A DNA stretch of 64,000 bases from Pocillopora verrucosa (Eukaryota > Cnidaria > Anthozoa > Scleractinia > Pocilloporidae), in assembly GCF_036669915.1 (NCBI RefSeq), contig NC_089314.1, positions 4,283,120-4,347,119 of the forward strand, written 5' to 3'. Shown piece after piece: positions 39,436-50,750 of this stretch; positions within the stretch are counted from its first letter, which is position 1; every line of letters begins with the position of its first letter. The notes beneath the pieces were generated by a model. The model was given only the letters and a program-made list of their open reading frames with translations. It did no database searches and was not told the origin of the DNA. Made by a program: the position numbers and the translations under genes.

Positions 39436-40314
39436 CTAACAGGTATCCGTGGCACCAATACAGTTTATTTTTGGTTACATTATTCGCACAATACATACAA
39501 TCTACAAAAAATTCCTGTGTAAGAATTAATTCGACATTTTTTGTTCTTTTCCGCGTTAATGCTCTTCTTTCCTTTTGTAAGAATGTAGACATCACTTACA
39601 ATGTTTCAAGTAATCCACCCACCCTACAAAAAATAACTCTTGCATGCATAGCATGCCTATGTTTTGAAATAGGTGTATGCCCTTGGCCAGACTTGAGCTC
39701 ACTATTTCAGTATTCTAGTCCGACACCCATAGTATCACTACACTTGATTCCAAGGATCCAGTACCATCCAGGTATCCCAGTTACCCTGCTCACAGGGTCT
39801 AGTTGAACCTTGCTTCAGGGTTTCCGTCCTGTTAAGCTGCAATGCAGTTTTTCTTCTCTTTGAAATGTGGAAGAAACCAGTGAAGAACTACCCAATTTTT
39901 CTATCGGCATTGACCTTTTAGTTCTTGATCTAACAAGCAACAAAATAAAGCCGAAAAAAACTCGTAAGTTGTACGTTTCGCAAATTTGTCGGAAGACCAG
40001 CTCCAGCAAATTCGGGTCTTTGACTTTTAAAACATTTTTTTAGTGACACTTGAGTTCATCCGGCTTTGATCTCAGTTCTCCATTTTCCCCGTAAATTTTG
40101 AGCTTTTCATCCACAGTTATCGGTTAAATGGATCAAACGTTGTCGCTCAAACCAAAGTATAAAATGTGGCGTGATTTTGACCAGCCAATAAGGACGTTTG
40201 TTTACTTTTTTTTGTGCGTTGTGAGAATTTTGCACTTTATCACAATAAAAGGCCTCTTCGCGCAGATCCTTGTTGTCGCTCTGTTATAAAAGAATTTGCT
40301 CACGCTTTTAGCTG

Positions 40315-40458
40315 TGCGTATGTCGAGTTATGGATGCACTTGGGAATTAGGAGAGCACTCAAAAAGCTAGAGTTGCTCTCGGCTGCGCCTCGAGCTACTC
40401 TTACGCATTTTTCGTGCTCTTCAAACTTCCCACGTGCATCCATAACGCGATATACGCA
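40315..40458. repeat. Foldback repeat with 32-bp arms
   Basis: The left arm 40315-40346 (TGCGTATGTCGAGTTATGGA...) pairs with the right arm 40427-40458 with only a few mismatches. The interior is itself partly palindromic, with GAGAGCACTC and AGAGTTGCTCTC segments. A non-coding MITE-like structure. Confidence 0.8.
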
Positions 40459-41267
40459 GGCTAAGCAGGAACAAATTCTTCGTCGCAGTTAAAGTTTAAA
40501 CAACAAAGATTGCACACAGACTTTCCCCGCTCACAACTATGACACTAACATACTCTCGGACCTGCGGATTCTCAGCTTTTAAGGGAAATCATGGTATTAT
40601 TCTACAAAGTTATGCAGTATGGTGCAAATTATCGTAATACTACCTAATTTTTATTAATTTTTAAATTTTTATTTTTTCAAAATTGACATTTAACTAATAT
40701 TCCTCTTGACGTTCTAGCAGTTTTTTTTTAATTAGTCTTGAATTGTACGGCTAAACTTCTTCATATTACCTATGTGGCTGCTGAAATTATGCGTGCGTTG
40801 ATATACTGCCACAGCAGCGAACTTTTAAGTACTTAAGTAAATCTTATGACTCTGAACTCAGATTAAAGCCAAGATATATTCATGTTGAATATTACAGTGT
40901 AAACAACACTCCATGGACAACTTCAGCTCCTTGAACAGCAATTCAGTCCTTTGACGTAATGATAATGAAATCCCTGCTTGCAATAATCAAGGACATGACG
41001 AGAAGTGAGAAAATTAACATCTGAAGAATGTTACACTCAAACAACATCATACTCGCCAGAATTACCAAAAAAGGCATTCAATGATGATTTCAGATCTTTT
41101 GGAGTGAATTTAGGCTCAATTGAAAACATCTGCGCCTGTTCTGTTTGTAAATAGTGTTTTAATTAAATGCACATTTAAGTCCTATCGTTTCGTGAGCAAA
41201 TATTAAATTCAGATTATGATGAATCCTCGCTACGGGATGTGATCGGATTAAAAAGCTATCTATTTAA

Positions 41268-41452
41268 CAAATAGAGAAGCCTTAACTGTGCTCTGTTAGG
41301 TTGTAAAGCACGCAGGAAGCGGCTAGAGCACGAAAGAAGTGTAGGGAGAAACACTCGACTACGTCTCGTGTTTCTCCCCACTTCTTGAGTGCTTTGGCCG
41401 CTTCCTAAGTGCTTTACAACAGAAGACAGCGCAGTCAAGGCTTTTCTATTTG
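41268..41452. repeat. Long imperfect inverted repeat, arms about 90 bp
   Basis: The left arm 41268-41361 and right arm 41362-41452 are reverse complements for most of their length: CAAATAGAGAAGCCTT pairs with AAGGCTTTTCTATTTG, and GTAAAGCAC...GGAAGCGG with CCGCTTCC...GTGCTTTAC. There is almost no loop, so the strand can form a long hairpin. No coding content. Confidence 0.88.
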
Positions 41453-41520
41453 CTTTATAGTGAAGAATCCATGAAATTCCCTCAGCATTACCTTCAATTT
41501 TCAAAACAAAATTTATTTCC

Positions 41521-41600
41521 AAAGCGAACAACCCAAAGCGAACAACCCAAAGCGAACCCAAAGCGAACAACCCAAAGCGAACAACACAAAGCGAACAACA
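41521..41600. repeat. Tandem 14-bp repeat, about six units
   Basis: The unit AAAGCGAACAACCC is repeated, with one shortened unit (AAAGCGAACCC) and a last variant with ACAACAC. It lies 70 bp past the large inverted repeat. Confidence 0.9.
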
Positions 41601-42881
41601 TTGTCGTCAGCATGCTCTATACTCTCATAGAACACGCTACAATAAGCCAATCAGTATCCCTATTAGAATGGTTCAAATGATCTGATTGGCTGTACAAGTC
41701 TACAGTTGTCAAAAATGTCAAACCATCAAAGTTCACATTCTGCAATAGTTTACAAACTAAATAGTTCGGCAGGTCGAATTTAACATTTTTGAAGTTTCTA
41801 ATACAGAATCTTACAGTGAAATGTTCAGTGAAATTCCGCCGAATTATGGCTCATAAAAACACGCGAGTTTTTTCACATGACAAGGTAGAAAACAAACTGT
41901 TCAAGGCGAGTGTTTTTTGAATGACCGACAGCCGAATTTCACCGGAACATGAAGATCGCTCGGGATGACAGCGCCGCAAAACTCGGCTGCAGTGACTGAT
42001 GTGACTTTCCGCTCAACGCATTGGAAAGGATATCAGAGCAAGCTCTTATTTTTTCACTCGAAGGGCGGCCGATGAGGTTTGCTTTAGTGCGATGACGGGA
42101 GATCGCCATGATGAGCGAGCCGCGATGGACTTCCGCATGATCATATTCTCTCTGACACCGTCATGATTAGTATGAATTTTAACAGTTATGCCAGTTTGGT
42201 TATATTTTTCATCATTTCTGTTTTGTTCTGTTTTGTTTCTTTTGTTTTTGAACACTGAACTTTATATACTATACGAGTGTTAGCTGTGTTTGATTTTTAT
42301 TACCGTACGTAAGCTTACAAAATAACTGAGCGCAAAAATCTTTAAAACTCGGAATGTCTATTTGTGTTTCCTGGCGTAACAGCTTTTTCTCAGCTCTATG
42401 CTTTATACTCTCATAGAGCACGCTCTTTCAATCAATGACAGCGCGCGTTGTATCCGTCAGAAGAAACTAGAGGTTAAAGTAATACGTTGCGGTTTGACTT
42501 TCGCAACAATTTTTGCCTTAAGTGGTACAGATTGCTTTTTCTTACGAGACAGCAGCCAATTCTGGTTCAGAATGCTTAATTACTTATCTATTACAACCTT
42601 TCTATCTGTTTTCTGAAATCAACCTACGCAAACGACATGCAAATATGACGACGAAATAATTAGCATGTCCTTCCTTGCTTAATGGTGACAAGAACATTGT
42701 TTACATATTGTTCTCTACTCACTTAATTTCCGCTTCACTGCGAAATCGCAGCGACAAATTGTCACAATCATTTCGTAAAGTAAGACCATACAAGTTACAA
42801 TTCATTTACATTTACTTTAATTAATATCGGGTAGGTCAAACATTGTGGCAAATAAGCCTGTTATTTTCTAATTAAGTATGT

Positions 42882-43889
42882 TCAAAGACATTTCATAAGA
42901 CATTTGCGATATAGATTCGTCATCCCTTTGCGAAAGGACTTGCTTGCTATGGAATAAATAACTGGATTTGCGGAAGAATTTGTTATCACAAATAATGTCA
43001 CTGCAAACAATGTATTTTCGTAATAATCCTGCGTCGCAAGGGATGGCCAAAACGCGAGAGTGAGGCGAAGAATAGTTAAAGGAAACATTGTTATCGCAAA
43101 TACAACAACGACAGGTGTAAGGATTTTCTTTGCGCGTTTGTTTTGACGCAGACGAATACTTTGAACGCTAGTTACAGCACCTTGCAGATTAGCCTCCGCG
43201 CCATTCTGGCCCCGTTTCATGGCGTATAGAAAGTTGCTACTATGGTTTATTGCTCGTGATATCGCAAGATAAGTCCAACATATGACACCAAGAGGAATAA
43301 TATAGCCAAACGTGGTCATTAAACACAAATACAACTGCGCAAAAAACAAAGAAGGCCAAATTGGCCCGCACCATTTTGCGGCCCCGCCGTGAGGCAGCCC
43401 AAAACTTACCACAAAATACAATGGTAAACTGAAAACTAAAAACGACGTCACCCAAATACAACCAGCGATTGTCTTGGTGTATTTCAACGAAAATTTGTTT
43501 CTGTTCTTGATCGCTTTTCGTGGAATAACTATTTTCCGGTATCGCACGATGGCAATGACAACAATAAACCACACGGAAGTTCCATGGAATATTTCAGGTA
43601 ACGGAGACGAATAGAGGCAAGCGAACTCTCCAAGAGGCCAGTTCGTCGGAGCGTTTTCTTTGATGGCTACCAGCGGAAATGATATCAATAAAATTCCAAG
43701 ATCTGCAATGGCCAAGTTTAAAAGGTAGAAGTCAGTTGCCGTTTTCTTCTTGCCCAGTCCTTTCACAACAACTGCTACTAAAACATTTCCAAATATTCCA
43801 AAGAGAGCTATAAACACCTCCACGCTCAGTTTTATGATACTAAACCGAGACAATTTCGAAGTGATAAACTCAGAACTCGTATTGTTCAT
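42882..43889 (-). CDS. Class A GPCR, receptor 2 of the three-gene family
   Basis: I chose ATG at 43889 (335 residues). The frame stays open 10 codons further, but without an ATG, and a stop lies upstream. Helix 1 is about 19-43 (GNV), helix 2 about 54-76 (NLAIADL), Cys91 pairs with Cys164 (CGPIWP), Trp136 is in helix 4, and NPVIY is at 298-302. The DRY position reads VRY (115-117), so the acidic residue is missing. The helix 6 switch is FAITMFP with Met258 in place of Trp. Loop 3 contains the family motif RLRQNKRAKKILTP. The tail is short and ends in a Cys-containing segment (YRKCLMKCL) that could be palmitoylated. It resembles receptor 3 more than receptor 1. An upstream coding exon is possible, since the extracellular N-terminus is short. 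The ligand is unknown. Confidence 0.92.
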   Translation of the reverse strand: MNNTSSEFITSKLSRFSIIKLSVEVFIALFGIFGNVLVAVVVKGLGKKKTATDFYLLNLAIADLGILLISFPLVAIKENAPTNWPLGEFACLYSSPLPEIFHGTSVWFIVVIAIVRYRKIVIPRKAIKNRNKFSLKYTKTIAGCIWVTSFLVFSLPLYFVVSFGLPHGGAAKWCGPIWPSLFFAQLYLCLMTTFGYIIPLGVICWTYLAISRAINHSSNFLYAMKRGQNGAEANLQGAVTSVQSIRLRQNKRAKKILTPVVVVFAITMFPLTILRLTLAFWPSLATQDYYENTLFAVTLFVITNSSANPVIYSIASKSFRKGMTNLYRKCLMKCL

Positions 43890-46800
43890 GACAGAAGAGT
43901 TGTTTTGATCCTTTATCAATCGATTACCAATCTGTTTCCCCTTCGTAGCTTTTTACGAAATGTTTTGGTTGCGTTAGAGTTAAAACTCAGGGCTTCTTTG
44001 CGGAAGTTTGCAGCTCCAGTAATATCACCCCTTGGCTCAATCATTCAACACTGTTGCGTCAATGCTAGGTCCTAACTATTCAAGTGAATCAATCGATGTC
44101 AATTCACAACGGGAAATTTTAAAACAATCACTTCCCGTGAAAAAAATCAATATCATCTGACAAAATTAAGTGATCACGCTGATAATAGAAAATGAGCTAA
44201 AAACGTGATTGAATATGGAATGAATCCAATTCTTGGTGCCAGTAAAATCAAAGCTCTCTCTCCGGGCAGTGCTGAGTAATGCATAGTACTCTGTTTGAAA
44301 TATCATTGCGCCAGCTGTTAGTATTTTCAAGAACCGCTTTTTTAATCAAATGCTGCCCACCTGCTGATGGATCCGGCTCGTTGCGAGGACGCAAACATCA
44401 CGACAGAACTAAACAGGAATGTAACACCCAATAGCAATGGAACACCAGCAGAACTGCATTTCGTTCTTTTCTTCTTTAATTTTTGTTGAGCATTTTCCCT
44501 ACAAAGCATGAGCAGTGATATTTATTTTTTTCTAAGTCATCCGTGAGGCTGTTTTTTAGACCTTGAAAATTGTTTAATTTTAAACGCACGAACTGTTAAA
44601 TTTTTAATTTCTTGAACTCGCAGCGAATTAAATCACTCCGAGAGGATATATCAACTTATGTTGACAATACGACAGCGCTTTCCTCCGCGCAGATTTCACA
44701 GGTCATGCTGTTTCAATATCGAATGGAAAGCTATCGACTCGGTTTCCATTTTTTCCCTTTACAATTTACAAACGTCGCTGTTTGTCATTCCCTTATCTTT
44801 CCTCTTCGTCATTACTTAGCGTTTTTTCGTGTTAATTAATTTTAAGATAATAAATATGAAGAGAAAGAAGTGTTTGTTGTGCTGTTCTTCCTTTGAAACT
44901 CTAAGGGATGATAACAAGAAAATCTTAAAATTTTACAATTAATGGATTGCTTACACAAAAAATGGCTTTTTGTCTTCTTTGTTTTCGTTTGTTTCTTTCG
45001 TTTGTTTTTTTTTTTTACAAAGCCAGCTGTATGAAGATCCAATAGACCACATGCATCCCGAGCTCACACCTTGCGAAAAGCGAAATGAAAATATAGCATT
45101 TAATCACATCAGACTCGAGGTCTGAAAATTAGGGGAAATAATTTTAAGGAATATCCCTGGATATACATGTGGACCGTCACATGACGCGTACGAGTTTAAA
45201 CCGATCGCGTGTACACGAAGATAGATGATGGATTAAGATGTTACAATATCATGAGTTGCTTACCACCACGTCTATTCTCTTGGTTTATCAGACCAAAATC
45301 AATTTCAATTGTAATGTTCTCCTTCCTACTGATATCAATTGTTTCATCAAAACCACATTTATCTCCTTATGCATATTAATTTGGATATCATAGTACGTCT
45401 AACAGTTTCGCGCACGACTTGGGTAAATGCCTAAGTGAGATTCAATGAGGGCACTGTGTTGTCATGACAGAAGAGGAAATAAACTCAACTGTTTATAGGT
45501 CTTTATGATATCGCTCTGCAAACTCAACTGATCCATTTTTGTGAGCTTTTTGCAAGCATTTCGTTGATTGTTCACATACAAATATAAGCGATCATAAGAG
45601 GTGATAAAAAAAAGGGCAGTAATGGGCTCCTGAAAAGGGCTATTTCGAATTCCAATGTCTCTGAGGAAATTTGTCCAAATTCCTGTTGAATAAGAATTCA
45701 GAATCTTCCCCGAACGTTTAGAGCGAACACAGGCGCGAGAAAGATGGCTTTAGGTGTCGGGTATAGAAGTTTATTAAGGGAACATTTTTTTATCTGCAGT
45801 GAATCCTAACTACCCTGGAAAAGCGCAATGGCCCACCAAACTTTTGAAAAGTCTGAAATTCTAAAGCTAATATGGACGAACGAGGGCTTTACCATTTGTC
45901 TAGCCGAACGGTGGTATTTCCGACAGGTTCGAACGAACTATTGTTGAGAGAGTGATCGTCAAATTGTTCAGTTAGTGAAATGGAGCGAAATAGTGCTGGA
46001 GACAGCGCGATAGAAACAGCAGAGCGAAAAGGAAGGAGGTTTGGGTCGAGTAGCGTTCAGTACCCGACCCGACCCGACCTCCCTAGTTTTTATCACCCCT
46101 CTGCATCCACTAAACGCCTGGAACGAGCTATTTTATGACGGGCTATTTTCAAACTTGCCGCTTCCAGGAGAGAACGATATTACAAGGTGGCGATTAGACA
46201 TGATTTTATGTTCGAGTGGCAAAAAATTATATTATTCATGCCTCGAGAACATAAAATTCAAATCTTTGAACTAACGTGTATTTTCTTTTTATTATATGGA
46301 CAATAAAACACACACAGTAGAGGATGAAAAGCTGGCTTCAATACAAGTACTGGGTATCAACAGAAACAAAATTTACCGGTGCCTATATTACAAAAAGGTT
46401 TACATGTAACACCGTCAGTTAGGCCAAAATACATCTGAATTAATGAAAATTCTGTTGCTAACCCTGACTTGAATCACCGGATACTTCTATTTTTAGCCTC
46501 TTTTAACTACGAACCTTTGAAGAGTGTTCAACACAAACACAGAAAAAAATTACCTTTGCCTCGTTGATACTTTCGAGAGATTTTTTGGAATTCTATAGAA
46601 CATATGGCGTTTTATTTTTGGTGTTCTCGTTCTCTTGTTCAGAAAATGCATTTACATCTTCTTCCCTTACCATAACATATCTCACGGCTATTTATATATT
46701 TCAAACAACAAACAAGCCAAGTTGATTTAGCTAAGTTTGAAAAGGCAGGAATTGGACGTCATTGTTCAATATCGCTACTCGTGTTACATACGAAAAATAC

Positions 46801-49595
46801 GCAACTTGGTTCTCGGAAAAAGTGGTCGTAATGATTCTGCAAGTGCTTTAGTTCTTGGTACGACACACACGTCCGTACATAACAATAACTTATTTTTGCA
46901 ATGACAAAGGTAAAAATTGAAGGAGAAATCTAAATTTTCGCATCCAAACCTAACTGAATCGTCAAAAGGTAGAAACATAAGGAAGTCATTAGTTGTAGTA
47001 CCGTGAATCACCATTAGAGAAACTTTGTGTTGCACTTCATCGCAGAACACTTTGAGGGAACAGTTCGAAACGAGCACAATCTATTTTTGTTTCGGTTAAA
47101 CAACAAATAATTAAGTTCCTAACAATTCTCGTAGCAGAAACTCGAATTTGCTTTATTAAACGCTTTTGAAACTGGCGTACGCTCGCCATCGCGTGCGCAA
47201 AGTCACATCTTACAAGTGTGTGTCTACAATACAAAACAACGAGATCGATGACCTATATATTTGGAAAAGGTCTCACTTAACTCAGGAGGCTTCGACAAGA
47301 AATCCAAGAATTCGATGATTTTTTTTCCCTTTATTGGTCACTTGCGAAAAAATAATCAAGTAGTTTTGTATTTGAATTTACATTTTTTGAGAATGTATCA
47401 CTCTTTCATGATGTAGACGGTGATATATACAGAAATCCAACCATGTGGGATGGTGGCAACACCCAGCTGCCGGGGCAGTTATATTTTTAGTTAAGTACTT
47501 GTCTGTACTATGAAATTTCCTACAATCCTAAAATATCTTTAGAAAGGAAGGCAAGCCTAGAACGCAACCTTCTATTGATACTCTGATAGCGGTACGAATC
47601 CTCTTGGCTCTAAAAATGTATCTATTTCAAAGAGTAAAGTTTTCAATATGTTAATACTTGAGGTATACTTACTCAGTCCTAGCTAGGAATATTGGGTTGC
47701 AGAATTCTGGAAACAAAAGCTTCGTAAACGCAATCTAGTACTTCTCCTCTAAAAGGGAGCGAGTGCTACTCAGTAAGAGGATGCTGCTTTGCATGCAGGG
47801 ACGCTAGAGCATATCGAGGGTTTGAACTAGCTAGCAAACAAAAGTTTTTCGTCTATCTTCTAGGAAATACTACTACTTATTATTTAATTTAAGTGTAAGG
47901 ACTTAAATATAAAAAAAACCGGATCCGAAGAAGATTTCTAAATACGCACTTCTTGTGATTAAAAGTACTTTAATGGCTTTCTAGACATCAAGTCATATTC
48001 GAAATTGCAGTGGAAAAGGGAGATGTCATTCATTTTATAATTACAACTGAATAAGACTGAAAACATCAACCATAGCGGATAAACCTTTAACCAAATATCA
48101 TATGAAAATGAAAATTTGATATCTTGAGCAACTTTCGTGACTTTAAGGATGCAAGTTTTGGCAAAAAAGTTGTTGTTTGATTCATAATCGTCTGGTTGTG
48201 TGCACAGGGAATCCTATCAATTATGCCATCTTGTTTATCCGGATCAACATCGTGTTTTGGCGGTGTTATAAACTGACTTCCATTTGGAGACCCATGCATT
48301 ACCACAACAAAGTGGCAGCCAGTTGAAAGGTTTTAGCGCCTCAAAATCGCATTTAGTCTTGTACTGCGATACAGCCGTGATAAGCATCAATGACAAATCA
48401 GTCAGTGCCTGATCAATATTCAAACAAAACTATTTGCGATACATGTCCATAACAACAGTGTCTCTTATGCAATACCTTTCGCGGCTATGTGAATCCCAAT
48501 TGACCGTACACACTAATGTGTTTTGAAAAGTGTCCACTTTGTCTCAAACAAAACGAAGCAAAACATTCTCACCCACATTAGCGTTTTTGTTTTGCTCTCA
48601 ACTGTAGACACTACTTTTTTTATGCTGAAAACTTTCACATATCGATGCATTTCTGCCCATCATCCATCACGAACCCCAAAAAGCTGTTGTTAGCCACCAA
48701 ATACATGTATGAAACAATTTTCGTCACCGTCTTCGGAACTCTACATTTCCATTCATCTACACTAGACACAGAGCTGCCCATAAATGATGCATTTTTAAAG
48801 CAACCCTCTTTGGAAACTGTTTAAGAAAGTCTCCGTTTTCATGAACGTTTACGGGCGTTTTAGCGTGGACGATAGGAACGGAAGCATTGAAAAATATGCG
48901 TTTTCGAACCCTTTGGCTTAACCCTTAACTTCGAAAGTGAGCTAATTTGGAAAGCAAAAGGATTACCGCAAGTCGTTGGAGTAGAGTGTGAAGTCTTGGG
49001 ACTTACTAAATATGCAGCACTCAGCTCTGATTTTTTTTTTTTTGGAACACTATGTAAAACCTTTTTTCAGTATCTGGAGGTATGAAGGATGGAAAACTTT
49101 CCTCTGTAATTGGTGAAAGCTAATTTCATGAACGAAATCAGTTTAGAGAGGTCTGAAATCAGGCTTGGTCTGCTGCCAAGATGATCTGTCGATTAGAAAT
49201 TTTTCAGGCTTATGGAAGCAATATGTTATTTGTAAAACCAACCGATCACAATCTTTTAGTTAAAATTTGTAGAACGGTAGGGCGAGCGGAAGTCTGAATG
49301 CCTAGGGGCAGTGCACGGTGTAATGTTAAAGTATTATTCTTGCTCCTGGCGAGACGAGCTTTCAAAAACAAAAAAAAATGCAGACCTTGATAGGAGAGAA
49401 AGTTGATTTGATATTGACACTCTAAGCCTGGCCTTCATCAAAGAGCAGCATACGTGCAATCGCATTTCCTGTAATGGAAACTTTATTTGTTCACGTCAAT
49501 TAATATATAGAATTAATATATACAGTAGCTTTATTCATATGTAGCCAATGTTGTCATTCTGAGTCAGCTTTTTTTTTCATCGCGTTCCCTTACAT
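43890..49595. other. Intergenic stretch between receptors 2 and 3
   Basis: About 5.7 kb. I see no coding exon with family motifs and no strong repeat. Reading frames are below 100 residues. The last 120 bp hold candidate polyadenylation signals for receptor 3. Confidence 0.45.
49482..49535 (-). other. Two candidate polyadenylation signals for receptor 3
   Basis: TTTATT at 49530-49535 and 49482-49487 read AATAAA on the minus strand, about 60 and 110 bp past the receptor 3 stop. The position is typical of a short 3' untranslated region. Confidence 0.45.
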
Positions 49596-50678
49596 TCAAA
49601 GATTGGTTTCGTTTTCGTCGAAGTTAAATTTCCTTGAATTAATGGACGGTGATACATGTATGTCTTGGTGATCACGAGACCTTCGACTAAATGTCGACGA
49701 CCCCTGAAAAATATTTGAAAAATAACCCGACCTAGTTTTTCTGAGTGCTCGAAGAAGAACATTCTTCATGCAGCGCCGAAACTGGCTGCTTACAATGGAA
49801 TAAATAACAGGATTAACGGAAGAGTTCAAAATTACAAACAACGTGACTGTAAACATTAAATTTTCATAATACTTTTGAAGGGTAAGAGCAGGCCAAGATA
49901 TGAAAATTAGTCGTATAATTGTTATAGGAAGCATTGTAACTCCGAATACCACAACGATTGGTGTGAGAATCCTCTTTGCTCGTTTATTCTGACGGAGTCG
50001 AAGAGCTTCAAGCTTAGTTTGGCTTGAAGTCTCTTGATTTCTTTTAAAATTCCTGAGAAACGAGCTACTTTGTTTTAACTTGCGTGATATCGCCAAATAT
50101 GTCCAATATATGATAGCAAGGGGAAGGACATACGATAATAAAGTCAATATCACTACGTATACTTGTAGTAATAACAACGACGGCCATGTTGGACCACACC
50201 ATTTTCCACCAGTTGGAAGTTCACGATATTTAACTACGAAATATAAAGGTAGAGAAAACACTAACAATGACATCATCCACATGAAAAAAGCAATGATTCT
50301 GGCTCTTTTTAAGGGCGTCTTGCTGATTTTTTCCTTGGGTTTCCGTAGGAAGACTATCTTGCGATACCTCTCAATTGCTATAACTGTGATGCACCAAACT
50401 GATGCGCCGTAAAATGCTTCAGGGAGGGAAGATAAGTAGAGGCAAGAGAATCTTCCGAAAGGCCAGCGCGTGGGAAGCTCCATTCTTATAACCAAGAGAG
50501 GAAAGACGAAAAGTAACATCCCAAGGTCTGCAATTGCTAAGTTTTGAAGATAAAAGTCAGCAGACGTTTTCTTTTTTACGAATTTTCCAAACACGAAGAC
50601 CACCATTAGGTTTCCAAAAACCCCAAACAAGGTCACTATGACTTGTAGGGTGAGTTTTACAATCAAGGATAAAATCAT
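49596..50678 (-). CDS. Class A GPCR, receptor 3 of the three-gene family
   Basis: The first in-frame ATG is at 50678 and gives 360 residues, but it leaves only about seven residues before helix 1. The frame continues 24 codons upstream to about 50750 and then meets a stop. An acceptor-like TTCTTAAAGCAG ends near 50727, so an upstream exon probably supplies the extracellular N-terminus. Family features are GNL in helix 1, NLAIADL in helix 2, Cys79 and Cys161 (CGPTWP), a normal ERY at 103-105, Trp134 in helix 4, NPVIY at 289-293 and RLRQNKRAKRILTP in loop 3. Helix 6 reads FGVTMLP with Met249 at the toggle position. The tail of about 65 residues is Ser/Arg-rich with possible kinase sites. Of the three paralogs this has the most ordinary activation motif. 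Ligand unknown. Confidence 0.9.
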   Translation of the reverse strand: MILSLIVKLTLQVIVTLFGVFGNLMVVFVFGKFVKKKTSADFYLQNLAIADLGMLLFVFPLLVIRMELPTRWPFGRFSCLYLSSLPEAFYGASVWCITVIAIERYRKIVFLRKPKEKISKTPLKRARIIAFFMWMMSLLVFSLPLYFVVKYRELPTGGKWCGPTWPSLLLLQVYVVILTLLSYVLPLAIIYWTYLAISRKLKQSSSFLRNFKRNQETSSQTKLEALRLRQNKRAKRILTPIVVVFGVTMLPITIIRLIFISWPALTLQKYYENLMFTVTLFVILNSSVNPVIYSIVSSQFRRCMKNVLLRALRKTRSGYFSNIFQGSSTFSRRSRDHQDIHVSPSINSRKFNFDENETNL

Positions 50679-50750
50679 TTCTGCGTCGTCTTCAAGCGAG
50701 ACTAGATTCAGGTAAGGATATGCTTCTGCTTTAAGAACATTTACATGCAA

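Larger units (their letters stand above)
28647..42881. other. Intergenic stretch between receptors 1 and 2
   Basis: About 14 kb with no supported gene. Frames are short and lack family motifs. It contains foldback repeats at 37975-38002, 40315-40458 and 41268-41452, a 32-bp direct repeat near 39361, and tandem 14-mers at 41521-41600. Confidence 0.45.

Noticed and set aside
39399..39806. 135-residue plus-strand frame
   Set aside because: It begins in a short direct repeat and shows no recognisable motif; overlapping antisense frames are equally open.
43890..43919. Ten-codon N-terminal extension of receptor 2
   Set aside because: The extension would begin at TTG, not ATG; I used the first ATG at 43889.
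50679..50750. 24-codon N-terminal extension of receptor 3
   Set aside because: It would also begin at TTG with a stop just upstream; it may be real only as part of a spliced exon, which I note as a finding.
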